Part shown: piece after piece, positions 16,270-25,031 of the stretch
Position numbering within the stretch: the stretch's first letter is position 1
How the letters are laid out: the number at the start of each line of letters is the position of its first letter
Assembly: GCA_023460715.1 (NCBI GenBank)
Contig: JAEWPH010000124.1
Coordinates: forward strand, 1 to 56,814
DNA from: Pseudomonadota bacterium
Lineage (GTDB): Bacteria; Pseudomonadota; Gammaproteobacteria; Burkholderiales; Burkholderiaceae_C
Reading direction: 5' to 3'
DNA: 56,814 nucleotides
Translations under genes and position numbers: made by a program
Notes under the pieces: model-generated
Databases searched by the model: none
Told to the model about the DNA's origin: nothing
What the model saw: only the letters and a program-made list of their open reading frames with translations

Positions 16270-18468
16270 TCAGAAATCGACGCTGGCGCTGAGGGTGAAG
16301 GTGCGGGGACCGCCCAGGACCAGGTAGCCCGAGCCCGGGAAGCCTCCCACGGATGCCCAGTAGCTTCGGTCGGCCACGTTGTCGACGCGGGCGCGCAGGG
16401 TCAGTGCCCGGCCGTTCCACTCGGTCAGGTAGCGTGCGCCCAGGTCCAGGCGCGTCCAACTGGACACGCGCAGGCTGTTGGTGGCATTGGCATAGCTCGC
16501 CCCGGTGTGCACCAGGCGGCCGTCGAGCGCGAGCCCGGTCACGCCAGGAACATCCCATTCCGCGCCTGCGGTGGCCTGGAACTTCGGAACGCCGATGACG
16601 CGCTTGCCATCGGTGGTCGCGCTGCCCGTGGTGCGCTGCTTCGCGTCCAGCCAGGTGGCGCCGCCCAGCAGCCGCAGCCCGCGGGTGGCCTCGCCGTACA
16701 CCGTGGCTTCCACGCCCTGGTGGCGGTCTTCGCCCTCGGAGGTGAAGCGCGTGCCCACCATCAACGACCGGGGCTTGGTGGTCGAGAAGAAGGCCACGCT
16801 GCCGCCCACGCGGCCGCCATCGAACTTCACGCCCACTTCCTTTTGCTTGGAGACGTAGGGAGACAGCTGTTCGCCCGGGTTGGACACGGCCACGCCGCCC
16901 GAAGTCGCCGGTGCCGTATCGCCCTGAACCAGCCCTTCGATGTAGTTGCCGTACACCGACACCTGCGGCGTGGCCTTGAACACCAGGCCGAACACGGGGC
17001 TGGTCCGGCTCTTCTCATAGACGGTGCTGACCCCGCCCGCGCCGGTCACGGCGCCGTTGGATACCGTGCGGTAGGTGACGGATTCCGTTTCGATGGTCTG
17101 GTGCCGGGCGCCGACCGTGAGCAGTGCCCGGTCGTCCAGGAACGACAGCGTGTCGCCCAGGGCAAAGCTGCGCAGCTTGGTGCCGCCGTTGTAGGCCGGG
17201 TCGGCCAGGTCGTTGCCCAGGAAGGTGAGCGGCGTCTGCGCGAAATTGCCGGGGCGGTAGAGGTTGGTATTCAGCGTGTAGCCACTGCTCATCCCGTAGG
17301 CGTTGTCCTTCTTCAGATGGAACGCGGAATAGCTGGCGACCCATTCGTGGCCCACGCTGCCGGTGCGCAGCTTGCCGCGGATGCCGAGCTCGCCGGTGTT
17401 CACCTGGTCCTCGCGGGCGTTGTCGAAGCGGCTGGCGGTGGCAGCACCTGTGCCAGCGTTGGTGACGGTGATGTTGGCGAGCGAGTTGGCTTCCTTGCTG
17501 CGGCGCAATCCGTAGGCGCCCCAGGCCGTGATGTCGTTGGTGATGTCCCACTCGCCGCGGAAGGTGCCGAAGAGGTCGCGCTCGTTGGAGTAGGACCAGG
17601 GCTGCGCCCAGTTGGACGACGCATCCGGTGCCGCGGGGATGCCGTTGGCCGAGGTGACGTTGGTGCGCGTGCGCTTGAGCTTGTTGTCCTGCCAGCCGAT
17701 GTCGCCCGACAGCCGCACGTTGCGGCTGCGCCAGTCCATGCCCAGTGCCAGCAGGCCCAGCTTGGCATTCTCGTCGTCGACGGCGGTGTCGCCGCCGCGG
17801 TAGGCCGCGTTGAGGCGGATGCCGGTGCTGTCGTCAGGACCGAAGCGGCGCGCGATGTCGGTGGACACGGTGGCCTGGCCGCCGCTGGCGACGCTGGTGC
17901 TCACGCGCGTCAGCGGCTCGTTGGGCGCGCGCTTGGGCAGCAGGTTGATGTTGCCGCCGATGCCGCCGCCGCTCGGGCTGGCGCCGGTCAGGAAGGCCGA
18001 GGCACCGCGCAGCACTTCCACCCGCTCGAACAGTTCGGTGGCGATGTACTGCCGCGGCAGCAGGCTGTACAGGCCGTTGTAGGCCACATCGTCCGAACCG
18101 AGGATGAAACCGCGGATGAAGTACGACTCCTGGAAGTTGCCGAAGCCGCGCGCCACGCGCACCGTCGGGTCGTTCTGCAGCACGTCGCCCACGCTGCGCG
18201 CCTGTCGGTCCTGGATCAGTTCGTTGGTGTAGCTGGTGATGGAGAACGGCGTTTCCATGTTGTCGCGCGTGCCCAGGATGCCGGCGCGCCCGCCTCGCGC
18301 CACCTGGCCGCCGGCATACGGCTTGGACAGGCCCTGCGCCGACGCGTCTGCGCTGGCATTCACATTGACGGTGGGCAGTTCTGTGGCCGCCGTGGGCGTT
18401 TGCGCATGCAGCGCGAGCGAATGCATCGCCAGCACGGTGGCAATGGCGATGGGGGTGCGTGGAGTCAT
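16270..18468 (-). CDS. TonB-dependent siderophore receptor
   Basis: The 732-residue outer-membrane protein has a signal peptide (MTPRTPIAIATVLAMHSLALHA), a plug domain (about residues 60-170 with ETPFSITSYTNELIQDRQA and VRVARGFGNFQESYFIRGF) and a 22-strand barrel ending in phenylalanine (SASVDF). This matches the FhuA/FpvA-like siderophore receptor family. No separate TonB box stands out before the plug, although ELPTVNVNA near residues 30-38 may serve. A palindromic Fur box lies upstream of the preceding small gene, implying repression by iron. The siderophore cannot be inferred. Confidence 0.9.
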   Translation of the reverse strand: MTPRTPIAIATVLAMHSLALHAQTPTAATELPTVNVNASADASAQGLSKPYAGGQVARGGRAGILGTRDNMETPFSITSYTNELIQDRQARSVGDVLQNDPTVRVARGFGNFQESYFIRGFILGSDDVAYNGLYSLLPRQYIATELFERVEVLRGASAFLTGASPSGGGIGGNINLLPKRAPNEPLTRVSTSVASGGQATVSTDIARRFGPDDSTGIRLNAAYRGGDTAVDDENAKLGLLALGMDWRSRNVRLSGDIGWQDNKLKRTRTNVTSANGIPAAPDASSNWAQPWSYSNERDLFGTFRGEWDITNDITAWGAYGLRRSKEANSLANITVTNAGTGAATASRFDNAREDQVNTGELGIRGKLRTGSVGHEWVASYSAFHLKKDNAYGMSSGYTLNTNLYRPGNFAQTPLTFLGNDLADPAYNGGTKLRSFALGDTLSFLDDRALLTVGARHQTIETESVTYRTVSNGAVTGAGGVSTVYEKSRTSPVFGLVFKATPQVSVYGNYIEGLVQGDTAPATSGGVAVSNPGEQLSPYVSKQKEVGVKFDGGRVGGSVAFFSTTKPRSLMVGTRFTSEGEDRHQGVEATVYGEATRGLRLLGGATWLDAKQRTTGSATTDGKRVIGVPKFQATAGAEWDVPGVTGLALDGRLVHTGASYANATNSLRVSSWTRLDLGARYLTEWNGRALTLRARVDNVADRSYWASVGGFPGSGYLVLGGPRTFTLSASVDF

Positions 18469-18558
18469 GGTGTGTTGGCTCAGGCAAGAGCGCGAAAGTG
18501 AAGAGGAAAAAGAGTTGACGGACCGCGGGGCTTGGTGGCGGTGGTGTGACGGGCGGGT

Positions 18559-18765
18559 CTACCGCCGCCGCGCAAACCACCCGAACCAGGCCATGACTGC
18601 GACAGGCAGTCCCAGTGCCAGCCAGGACCACACATCGCCCCAGCCGTCGGAGACCAGCGCGCTCAGCAGACCGCTCAGCGTGAGCACGCCCAGAAGCAGC
18701 GGCCACAGCCAGAGCTGGACGAAAGGGCGCTGGTGCGCGTGCGCCGTCGAGTCGCTGTGAGACAT
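18559..18765 (-). CDS. Small two-helix membrane protein upstream of the siderophore receptor
   Basis: The 68-residue protein has two hydrophobic stretches (about 18-38 and 44-62) between a histidine-containing N-terminus (MSHSDSTAHAHQRP) and an arginine-rich end (FARRR), consistent with a small inner-membrane protein. I do not recognise a named family. It is the first gene after the Fur box and 90 bp before the receptor, so it is probably iron-regulated with it. Confidence 0.6.
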   Translation of the reverse strand: MSHSDSTAHAHQRPFVQLWLWPLLLGVLTLSGLLSALVSDGWGDVWSWLALGLPVAVMAWFGWFARRR

Positions 18766-19187
18766 GTGAATCCTTGGAAGGCAGCGGGCTGCAACGCAGC
18801 GCGGTGGGTGACAGGCGAAAGCAGAAAAGCCGAGCAGGTGGCCGCGGTCATTGCAGAGCGGTCGGCGGGAAACGCATATTCTAGAATTTAAATGAGAATG
18901 AATAACATTCTCTTTGTTGCGCTATGGCAACGTGTGAGCGGGCCGCTCACGCGTCAGTGTGGTGGTCCGTCAGCGGGTGAGCGCGCAGGGAGGCCAGCTG
19001 GCCGAAGCGACTGCAGCAGGGGCGGCTTGCGTCGTCTGGCCGGACCGACCGTCGACCGGCCGTGCGGCTGAGTGAGACGCTCCGTGGGTGATCGGTGGGC
19101 AGATGGCGGGGCGATTCCGTGGCCGCGCGACCAATCGGCAGACCGTCGGCGAGCGCGGGCCCCATCCCTCTGCCTTCGCCAAGCCCT
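18766..19187. other. Intergenic region with Fur-controlled promoter
   Basis: This 422-bp gap separates the leftward iron operon from the end of a leftward kinase gene. It holds the Fur box and an AT-rich promoter-like patch (18879-18920, with TTCTAGAATTTAAA). The remaining 18930-19187 shows no convincing gene, terminator or repeat. Confidence 0.6.
18894..18912. promoter_or_regulatory. Fur box
   Basis: GAGAATGAATAACATTCTC is a perfect 7-5-7 palindrome closely matching the 19-bp Fur consensus GATAATGATAATCATTATC. It lies about 130 bp upstream of the small membrane protein gene of the receptor operon, in an AT-rich stretch. Iron-loaded Fur should repress transcription here. Confidence 0.88.
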
Positions 19188-20624
19188 TTACGCTGCTGCG
19201 AACGTGATGCTGGCGCGCAGCCCGCCCTGGGCGTCCGCATCGTCCAGCGACAGATGCGCGCCCAGCAGCTCTGCGTAGCGCGCCACGATGGACAGGCCCA
19301 GCCCGGCGCCCTGGCCCAGGTTTTCTCCATCCAGGCCCTGTGCCCAGCGCTGCAGCATGGCGCGCCGCACGGGCTCGCCGATTCCGGGGCCATCGTCGAT
19401 CACGCTGATGGTGCAGGTGTCGCTGGCGGCGTCGGCCGAGAGTTCGACGGTGAGCGTCTGGCCACCGTAGCGCAGGGCGTTGTCGATGAGATTGTTCAGG
19501 ATGCCGTCCACCAGCGCGGCGTCGGCCCATGCCGCGGCTTCGGCGGTGCCGGGGTCGTCCAGTCCGCGGGCGCCCAGATCGACGCCGTGCGCGTCGGCCT
19601 TGTCCAGATGCCGCATCACGGCCTGCTGCACCACGGGGGCCAGCAGCAGGCGTTCGCGCCGCAGGGCGGTCTCGCCTTCGTCGGCGCGCGCCAGATCGAG
19701 CAGCTGGTTGACCAGCCGGCCCGTGCGCGCGGCGCTCGCGGTGATCTGGCGCAGCTGCGCGTGCCAGATGAGCGGGTCGGGGTGGGTGATGCCGTAGTCG
19801 GCCAGCGCGCGGATGCCGGCCAGCGGCGTGCGCAGTTCGTGCGCCACATTGCCCGCGAATTCCTGCTGCGCACGCACGCTGCGGCCCAGGCGCTCGAAGA
19901 GCTGGTTCACGGCCTGCCCGACTTCTTCGATCTCGCGCGTGGAGGGCGCCAGAGGCAGGGACGACAGGTCCTTGGCGTCGCGGTGCGTGAGCGCTGCCTG
20001 CAGCTTGCCCAGCGGGGCCAGGTCGCGTTCGATGCCGCGCCACAGCCACAGGGCCAGGCCCACCAGCAACACCAGCAGCGGCAGCGCGCCGAAGAGCAGC
20101 AGGCGCTGCACGAGCGCGCCGCGCACGCGCGTGGTGTGCGCCATCAGCACCTTGTAGTCCGCGCCGTCGATGGTGTGGCGCAGCGCCACGGCGCGCACGT
20201 GCTGGCCGCCGAACATGAATTCGTCGTAGGCCCAGGGCTCGCCCGGCTCCAGGGCGATGTCGGGCAGGGCGGCGCCCGCCAGGCGCGTGCCGTCGGGCCG
20301 GCGCACGGAAAAGTGCACGGCTTCGGCCTGGTCGAACAGTGCCGCCGTTAACTCGCCGGCGGTGAGTTGAAGCGCCACCTCGCCGTCCGGGTTGGGGCGC
20401 ACGTGCGAGGCGATGGAGTAGGCGTCGTCCACCAGGGCGCGGTCGAAGGCCTGCTCGGTGAAATGGCTGGCCACCCCCAGCGTGGCCGCCGTGCCCGCCA
20501 GCCAGATGATCACCAGCGGCAGCATGACGTGCCGCAGCATGCGCACGCGCAACGAGGGCGACGGCGTGGTGGAGGGGCCGGGGCCGCTGCGCACGCCTGC
20601 GTGGCGGGCCGTGCCTCGTGTCAC
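19188..20624 (-). CDS. Sensor histidine kinase of the second tct cluster
   Basis: The 478-residue kinase has membrane helices near residues 33-52 and 172-196 around a periplasmic domain, phospho-acceptor His262 in NVAHELRTPLAG, an N box with Asn382 (NLIDNALRYGG), G1 DDGPGIG (410-416) and G2 GAGLGLSI (439-446). The GTG start at 20624 overlaps the TGA of the regulator gene by four bases; MLRHVML (codon 29) is an alternative start. It resembles TctE/QseC-type kinases and is the last gene of a tctB-tctA-regulator-kinase unit, so it probably senses the same carboxylate the transporter handles. Confidence 0.85.
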   Translation of the reverse strand: MTRGTARHAGVRSGPGPSTTPSPSLRVRMLRHVMLPLVIIWLAGTAATLGVASHFTEQAFDRALVDDAYSIASHVRPNPDGEVALQLTAGELTAALFDQAEAVHFSVRRPDGTRLAGAALPDIALEPGEPWAYDEFMFGGQHVRAVALRHTIDGADYKVLMAHTTRVRGALVQRLLLFGALPLLVLLVGLALWLWRGIERDLAPLGKLQAALTHRDAKDLSSLPLAPSTREIEEVGQAVNQLFERLGRSVRAQQEFAGNVAHELRTPLAGIRALADYGITHPDPLIWHAQLRQITASAARTGRLVNQLLDLARADEGETALRRERLLLAPVVQQAVMRHLDKADAHGVDLGARGLDDPGTAEAAAWADAALVDGILNNLIDNALRYGGQTLTVELSADAASDTCTISVIDDGPGIGEPVRRAMLQRWAQGLDGENLGQGAGLGLSIVARYAELLGAHLSLDDADAQGGLRASITFAAA

Positions 20625-21310
20625 TCCTCGGGCTCCAGCAGGTAGCCGATGCCGCGCAGCGTGCGGATGGCCGCGCCGCTGCCCGCCAGCTTCTTGCGCA
20701 GCCGCGAGATGAAGACCTCCAGCGCGTTGTCGCCCAGCGAGGAGTCGAAGCCCGACAGCTTGCCCGACAGTGTGCGTTTGCTCACCGCGTGGCCGGGCGG
20801 GCTCATGAGTTCCCACAGCACTTCGAATTCGCGGGCGGGGAGGTCCAGCGGCTCGCCGTGCAGGGTGAAGCGGCGCGCGCGCCGGTTCAGCTGCAGCTGG
20901 CCCAGGGTGGAGACGTCGTTCGTGCCCTGGGCGCGGCGGACCAGGGCCCTGAGCCGTGCCTCGACCTCGGCCAGATCGAAGGGCTTGCCCAGGTAGTCGT
21001 CGGCGCCCGCGTCCAGCCCGGCGATGCGCTCTTCGGTGCGGTCGCGTGCGGTGAGCACCAGCACGGGCGTGCGGTCTCCGCGCTGGCGCGCCTGGCGCAG
21101 CAGGGTCAGGCCGTTGCCCACCGGGCTGCCGGCGATGGCCTGGCGCGGCAGGTTCAGGTCGAGCAGCACCGCATCGAAAACCTGCACATGCCACAAGTGG
21201 GCCGCATCGTCCAGGCAGGCCGCCACGTTCACGCGGTGGCCTGCGTCTTCCAGGCTGCACGACATCACCCCGCGCAGCACTGCATCGTCTTCCACCAGCA
21301 GGATTCGCAT
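20621..21310 (-). CDS. OmpR-family response regulator of the second tct cluster
   Basis: The 229-residue protein has the receiver acidic pair (LLVEDDA), phospho-acceptor Asp51 (LLDLNLP), LGKPFDL, and an OmpR-type DNA-binding domain with LPAREFEVLWELM and VFISRLRKKL. After Asp51 the usual short LPxxDGLxLL loop is replaced by LPRQAIAGSPVGNGLTLL, about seven residues longer, which is unusual next to the phosphorylation site. It lies 23 bp after the TctA gene and is coupled to the kinase gene. Confidence 0.86.
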   Translation of the reverse strand: MRILLVEDDAVLRGVMSCSLEDAGHRVNVAACLDDAAHLWHVQVFDAVLLDLNLPRQAIAGSPVGNGLTLLRQARQRGDRTPVLVLTARDRTEERIAGLDAGADDYLGKPFDLAEVEARLRALVRRAQGTNDVSTLGQLQLNRRARRFTLHGEPLDLPAREFEVLWELMSPPGHAVSKRTLSGKLSGFDSSLGDNALEVFISRLRKKLAGSGAAIRTLRGIGYLLEPEE

Positions 21311-21333
21311 CGGGAAAAGGTTAGCAGAGCGGC

Positions 21334-22872
21334 TTATGCCGGCGCGTCGGCAAGGGCTTCCTGCGCTTCATCCAGCGCCTTCTTGGCGCGGATCGTCTTG
21401 CGCACGGTGGACCACACAGCCCAGGCCAGCATGGCGGCGGTGAGGGCCAGCAGCGTGGCGCTGATGGGGCGCGTGACGAACACGGTCGCGTCGCCGCGCG
21501 ACAGCAGCATGGCACGGCGCAGATGCTCTTCCAGCATCGGGCCGAGGATGTAGCCCAGCAGCAGCGGCGCGGGCTCGAAGCGCAGCACCATCAGCGCGTA
21601 GCCCATGATGCCCAGGGCCGCCACCGAGTAGATGTCGAACACGTTGTTGTTGACGCTGTACACGCCCAACGCCACGAACACCAGGATGGCCGGGTACATC
21701 CACGCGAACGGGATGCGCAGCAGCGCTACCCACAGCCCGATGGTGGGCAGGTTCAGCACCACCAGCATGATGTTGCCGATGGCGAAGCTCACCACCAGGC
21801 CCCAGAACAGCTGCGGCTGTTCGGTGATGAGCATCGGCCCTGGCTGGATACCGTGGATGATGAGCGCGCCCAGCATCACCGCCATCACGGCGTCGCCCGG
21901 AATGCCCAGCGACAGCGAGGGCACGAAGGCGGTCTGCGCGGCGGCGTTGTTGGCCGACTCCGGCGCGGTGATGCCTTCGACCGCGCCCTTGCCGAAGCGG
22001 CTCGGGTCACGCGCCACCTTCTTTTCGATGGCGTACGACATGAAGGCCGCGATGGACGGCCCCACGCCGGGCAGCGCACCCAGGGCCGAGCCCAGCGCCG
22101 AGCCGCGCACCATCGGCTTGACGGTGGCACGCATCTCCTCGCGCGAGGGCACCATGGAGCGCAGCGTGACCTTGTCGGGCTTGCGGTTGGTGTCTTCGGA
22201 GTTGATGCAGCGCACCACCTCGGCCACGCCGAACAGGCCCATGGCGAGCGCGATGAGGTTGATGCCGTCGGTCAGCTCGGGCACGTCGAACGAGAAGCGC
22301 GCCACGCCGGAATTGACGTCGGTACCCACCATGCCCAGCAGCAGCCCGAACACCACCATGCACAGGCCCTTGGCGGCCGAGCCGGTGGTCATGGACGACG
22401 CGGCCACCAGGCCCAGCACCATCATCGAGAAGAATTCCGCCGGCCCGAACTGGAGCCCGATGGAGGCGATGGCCGGCGAGAACAGCACCAGCAGCACCAG
22501 CCCCGACATGGCCCCCGCGAGCGACGCGATGGTGGTCACGAACAGCGCGATGCCGGCCTTGCCCTTCTTGGCCATGGGATAGCCGTCCAGGCAGGTGACC
22601 GCCGACGACGGCGATCCCGGCAGGTTCAGCAGGATGGACGCGGTGGAGCCGCCGTACTGCGCGCCGTAGTACACGCCGGCCAGCATGATGATGGCGGCCG
22701 TGGGAGGCATGTGGTAGGTGAGCGGCAGCAGCAGCGAGATGGCCGCGAGCGAGCCGATGCCGGGCAGCACGCCCACGACGGTGCCCAGCAGCACGCCGAA
22801 GAAGCAGTACGCCAGGGTGATGGGCTCGGAGGCGACTTGCAGGCCGAGCCAGAGGTTGGAGAGCAGATCCAT
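21334..22872 (-). CDS. tctA: TctA-family permease, second tct cluster
   Basis: The 512-residue multi-helix protein carries [18 protein letters not shown] (about residues 33-50), QYGGSTASILLNLPG (71-85), GALPGVGPSIAAFMSYA near 261 and GITAPESANNAAAQTAFVPSL. These are the TctA family signatures. It is a paralogue of the TctA at 13.4-15 kb but clearly diverged. The TctB gene lies 37 bp upstream and the regulator gene 23 bp downstream, one likely operon. Confidence 0.9.
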   Translation of the reverse strand: MDLLSNLWLGLQVASEPITLAYCFFGVLLGTVVGVLPGIGSLAAISLLLPLTYHMPPTAAIIMLAGVYYGAQYGGSTASILLNLPGSPSSAVTCLDGYPMAKKGKAGIALFVTTIASLAGAMSGLVLLVLFSPAIASIGLQFGPAEFFSMMVLGLVAASSMTTGSAAKGLCMVVFGLLLGMVGTDVNSGVARFSFDVPELTDGINLIALAMGLFGVAEVVRCINSEDTNRKPDKVTLRSMVPSREEMRATVKPMVRGSALGSALGALPGVGPSIAAFMSYAIEKKVARDPSRFGKGAVEGITAPESANNAAAQTAFVPSLSLGIPGDAVMAVMLGALIIHGIQPGPMLITEQPQLFWGLVVSFAIGNIMLVVLNLPTIGLWVALLRIPFAWMYPAILVFVALGVYSVNNNVFDIYSVAALGIMGYALMVLRFEPAPLLLGYILGPMLEEHLRRAMLLSRGDATVFVTRPISATLLALTAAMLAWAVWSTVRKTIRAKKALDEAQEALADAPA

Positions 22873-22909
22873 TTAAGGCGGTCTTTCAGTGACGGGAGGC
22901 GGGCGGGGC

Positions 22910-23356
22910 TCAGTAGCTCCAAGGCCACAGGGGCAGCATCATCTGCAGCGCCACGGGGAAGATCAGCGTGGTGAGCAACGCCACGGCAGCGCACACCACC
23001 AGGCGCGTGCGCAGGCGCATGGCCGACGGCATCAGCGCGACGAGGGCCGTGAGGAACGATGCGATCACCACGCCCAGCGGGCGCAGCGTCCACGCGAAGA
23101 GCAGCAGGCTGGCGACGCACCACAGCAGGTTGTTCCACTGCACCGTGACCTTGGTGCCCTGGCGCCACCAGGCGGGCAGGGCGACCAGCAGGCCCAGCAC
23201 CACCAGCGTCCAGCCCAGCACCACGGGGAAGTAGCCCGGCCCCATGCGCCCGGCCGTGCCGAAGGTGTACTGGCTGCCGTACAGCGCGAAGAAAAGTCCG
23301 GCGGCCGCCATCAGCAGCCCTCCGATCAGGTCGTGAATGTCTCGTATGGTTTTCAT
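22910..23356 (-). CDS. tctB: TctB-family small membrane subunit, second tct cluster
   Basis: The 148-residue protein has four helices (about 10-28, 45-62, 80-112 as two, 122-142) and the family pattern GTAGRMGPGYFPVVLGWTLV. The ATG at 23356 gives MKTIRDIHDLIGGLLMAAAG; the longer frame upstream is very GC-rich and implausible. It is the first gene of the cluster. No TctC-type binding protein is adjacent. Confidence 0.85.
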   Translation of the reverse strand: MKTIRDIHDLIGGLLMAAAGLFFALYGSQYTFGTAGRMGPGYFPVVLGWTLVVLGLLVALPAWWRQGTKVTVQWNNLLWCVASLLLFAWTLRPLGVVIASFLTALVALMPSAMRLRTRLVVCAAVALLTTLIFPVALQMMLPLWPWSY

Positions 23357-23673
23357 GGTTTTCAGTGCGATAGGGGGTGATTGACGAACAGCGCGCAGCC
23401 GCAGCGGGCCGGGCTGGCGCGAGCTTAGACGCGGGTACCTGACCAGCACCTGAGCTCGCCCGGATTCATGCCAACGCCCATGCGCCAGGGGGACGTGGTG
23501 TGTGCCGAGCCTGTCCCCGTGCGTCCTTTTTTTCCGCTCGCTGGCGGCGCGCCTGTGCCGCCGTGCCGTTCCATCGCCGCCCGGCCGCCGCCGCGCAGGG
23601 GCGGCCCTTCCGGCGGGATGGACATGCGGCCGCACTACAGTGGCTGCATCCATCACTGACACCAGGAGTGCGC
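23357..23673. promoter_or_regulatory. Divergent intergenic region, tctB / phasin-like gene
   Basis: This 317-bp gap separates divergent start codons, so it should contain promoters for both directions and a binding site for the cluster's regulator. I see no clear -35/-10 pair, repeat or RNA structure. ACCAGGAGTGCGC directly before 23674 contains the ribosome site of the rightward gene. Confidence 0.4.
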
Positions 23674-24084
23674 ATGTCCGTCCGCCGCAACCGCAAAGCC
23701 GCATCCGTGATGCGCCAGACCGCCGATCTGGCCGTGGCCGCGCCGCAGGTGGTCGCGCACCGGGTCGCCCGCATGGCCGCGGCCGGTGCGGCCGGCGTGG
23801 CGCCCTCGGCGCGCGATCAGAGAGAGTTCACGAGGATGGTGCAGGAAAAGCAGGTCGCCTTCGGCCAGGCGTGGCTGGCGATGGGCATGCAGGCGATGGT
23901 GGCCGGCCCCGCCCTGGCCATGGCCGCGGCGCGCGCCTGGTACACGCCGTGGCAGCCCGGCGCCGTGTGGAACAACGCCCTGGCCACGCAGTGGCAAAGC
24001 GCGGTATGGGGCGTGTGGGCCAAAGGCCTGGCGCCCGTGCGGGCCAAGGCGGTGGCCAATGCCCGGCGCCTGGCGCGCGGGTGA
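23674..24084 (+). CDS. Phasin-like (polyhydroxyalkanoate granule-associated) protein
   Basis: The 136-residue protein starts MSVRRNRKAASVMRQTADLA, is alanine-rich and helical, and contains REFTRMVQEKQVAFGQAWLAMG, a pattern I associate with small phasin-like proteins of Comamonadaceae. If right, it coats storage granules. The family is poorly conserved, so this is a tentative call. The ATG at 23674 has AGGAG seven bases upstream. It stands alone. Confidence 0.5.
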   Translation: MSVRRNRKAASVMRQTADLAVAAPQVVAHRVARMAAAGAAGVAPSARDQREFTRMVQEKQVAFGQAWLAMGMQAMVAGPALAMAAARAWYTPWQPGAVWNNALATQWQSAVWGVWAKGLAPVRAKAVANARRLARG

Positions 24085-24094
24085 GCTCACAAAG

Positions 24095-24188
24095 TGATAG
24101 CTGCTTGCGCTTGTCTGTAGGCCGTTTCAGCATGCTATGGCACTGAATCCGCCTGAATATCTGCGCCAGTAGCTATTCATTCAATAGC
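24095..24188. repeat. Interspersed repeat family 1, paired copy
   Basis: TGATAGCTGCTTGCGCTTG (24095-24113) and TAGCTATTCATTCAATAGC (24170-24188) are the two halves of a repeat found at six places in the window. The minus strand reads CAAGCGCAAGCAGCTATCA, the family core. It lies in the gap between the phasin-like and GST genes. Confidence 0.7.
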
Positions 24189-24252
24189 GGGAGCTGGGCC
24201 GGGCAGGGCGTGGCACCGCTCCACCCAGGCCAGTGCCAGTGCCAGTGCCGCG

Positions 24253-24966
24253 TCAGGCGGCCGCTGGCGCGGCGGGAATCGCCAGTCCGCGCACCACGGC
24301 AGGCCGCGCCACAAAGGCATCGAGCGCCCGCTGCAGGTGCCTGAAGTCCTGCATGCCGACGAGGTCGCCTGCTTCATAGAAGCCTGCCAGGTTGCGCACC
24401 CAGGGGAAGATGGCGATGTCGGCAATCGTGTACTCGTCGCCGGCGATCCAGGCATGCCGGGCCAGCTGCCCGTCGAGCACGCCCAGCAGGCGGCGCGATT
24501 CGGCCACGTAGCGGTCGCGGGGGCGCTTGTCCTCGTACTCCTTGCCGGCGAACTTGTGGAAGAAGCCCAGCTGCCCGAACATGGGGCCGACGCCGCCCAT
24601 CTGGAACATCAGCCACTGCAGCACGTGGTAGCGGCCCGCCGTGTCCTGGGGCAGGAAACGGCCCGTCTTGCCGGCCAGGTAGACCAGGATGGCGCCGGAC
24701 TCGAACAGCGCCAGCGGCTGGCCGTCCGGACCGTCGGGATCGAGGATGGCCGGGATCTTGTTGTTCGGGTTAAGCGACAGGAACGCGGGCGAGTTCTGGT
24801 CGTTGTTCCCGAAATCGACGTAGTGCGGCTCGTAGAGCAGGCCGGTCTCCTCCAGCAGGATCGACACCTTCACGCCGTTGGGCGTGGGCAGCGAATACAG
24901 CTGCAGCCGCTCCGGGTGCTTGGCGGGCCACTTCTTCGTGATGGGGAAGGATGCAAGATCGGTCAT
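24253..24966 (-). CDS. Glutathione S-transferase family protein (YghU/YfcG-like)
   Basis: The 237-residue protein has an N-terminal thioredoxin fold (LQLYSLPTPNGVKVSILLEE near 22-41; NPNNKIPAILDPDGPDG; FESGAILVYLA) and a helical C-terminal domain with AWIAGDEYTIADIAIFPWV. These features match nu-class GSTs such as YghU/YfcG, which bind glutathione and reduce disulfides or peroxides. The ATG at 24966 gives MTDLASFPITKKWPAKHPE, typical of the group. It is 65 bp after hemH on the same strand. Confidence 0.85.
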   Translation of the reverse strand: MTDLASFPITKKWPAKHPERLQLYSLPTPNGVKVSILLEETGLLYEPHYVDFGNNDQNSPAFLSLNPNNKIPAILDPDGPDGQPLALFESGAILVYLAGKTGRFLPQDTAGRYHVLQWLMFQMGGVGPMFGQLGFFHKFAGKEYEDKRPRDRYVAESRRLLGVLDGQLARHAWIAGDEYTIADIAIFPWVRNLAGFYEAGDLVGMQDFRHLQRALDAFVARPAVVRGLAIPAAPAAA

Positions 24967-25031
24967 GCGTACGCTCCGTTGGAAAAGAAAGGACTTGCCC
25001 AAGCAGGCCCCAGGCGGCACGGGCCGCGGAT

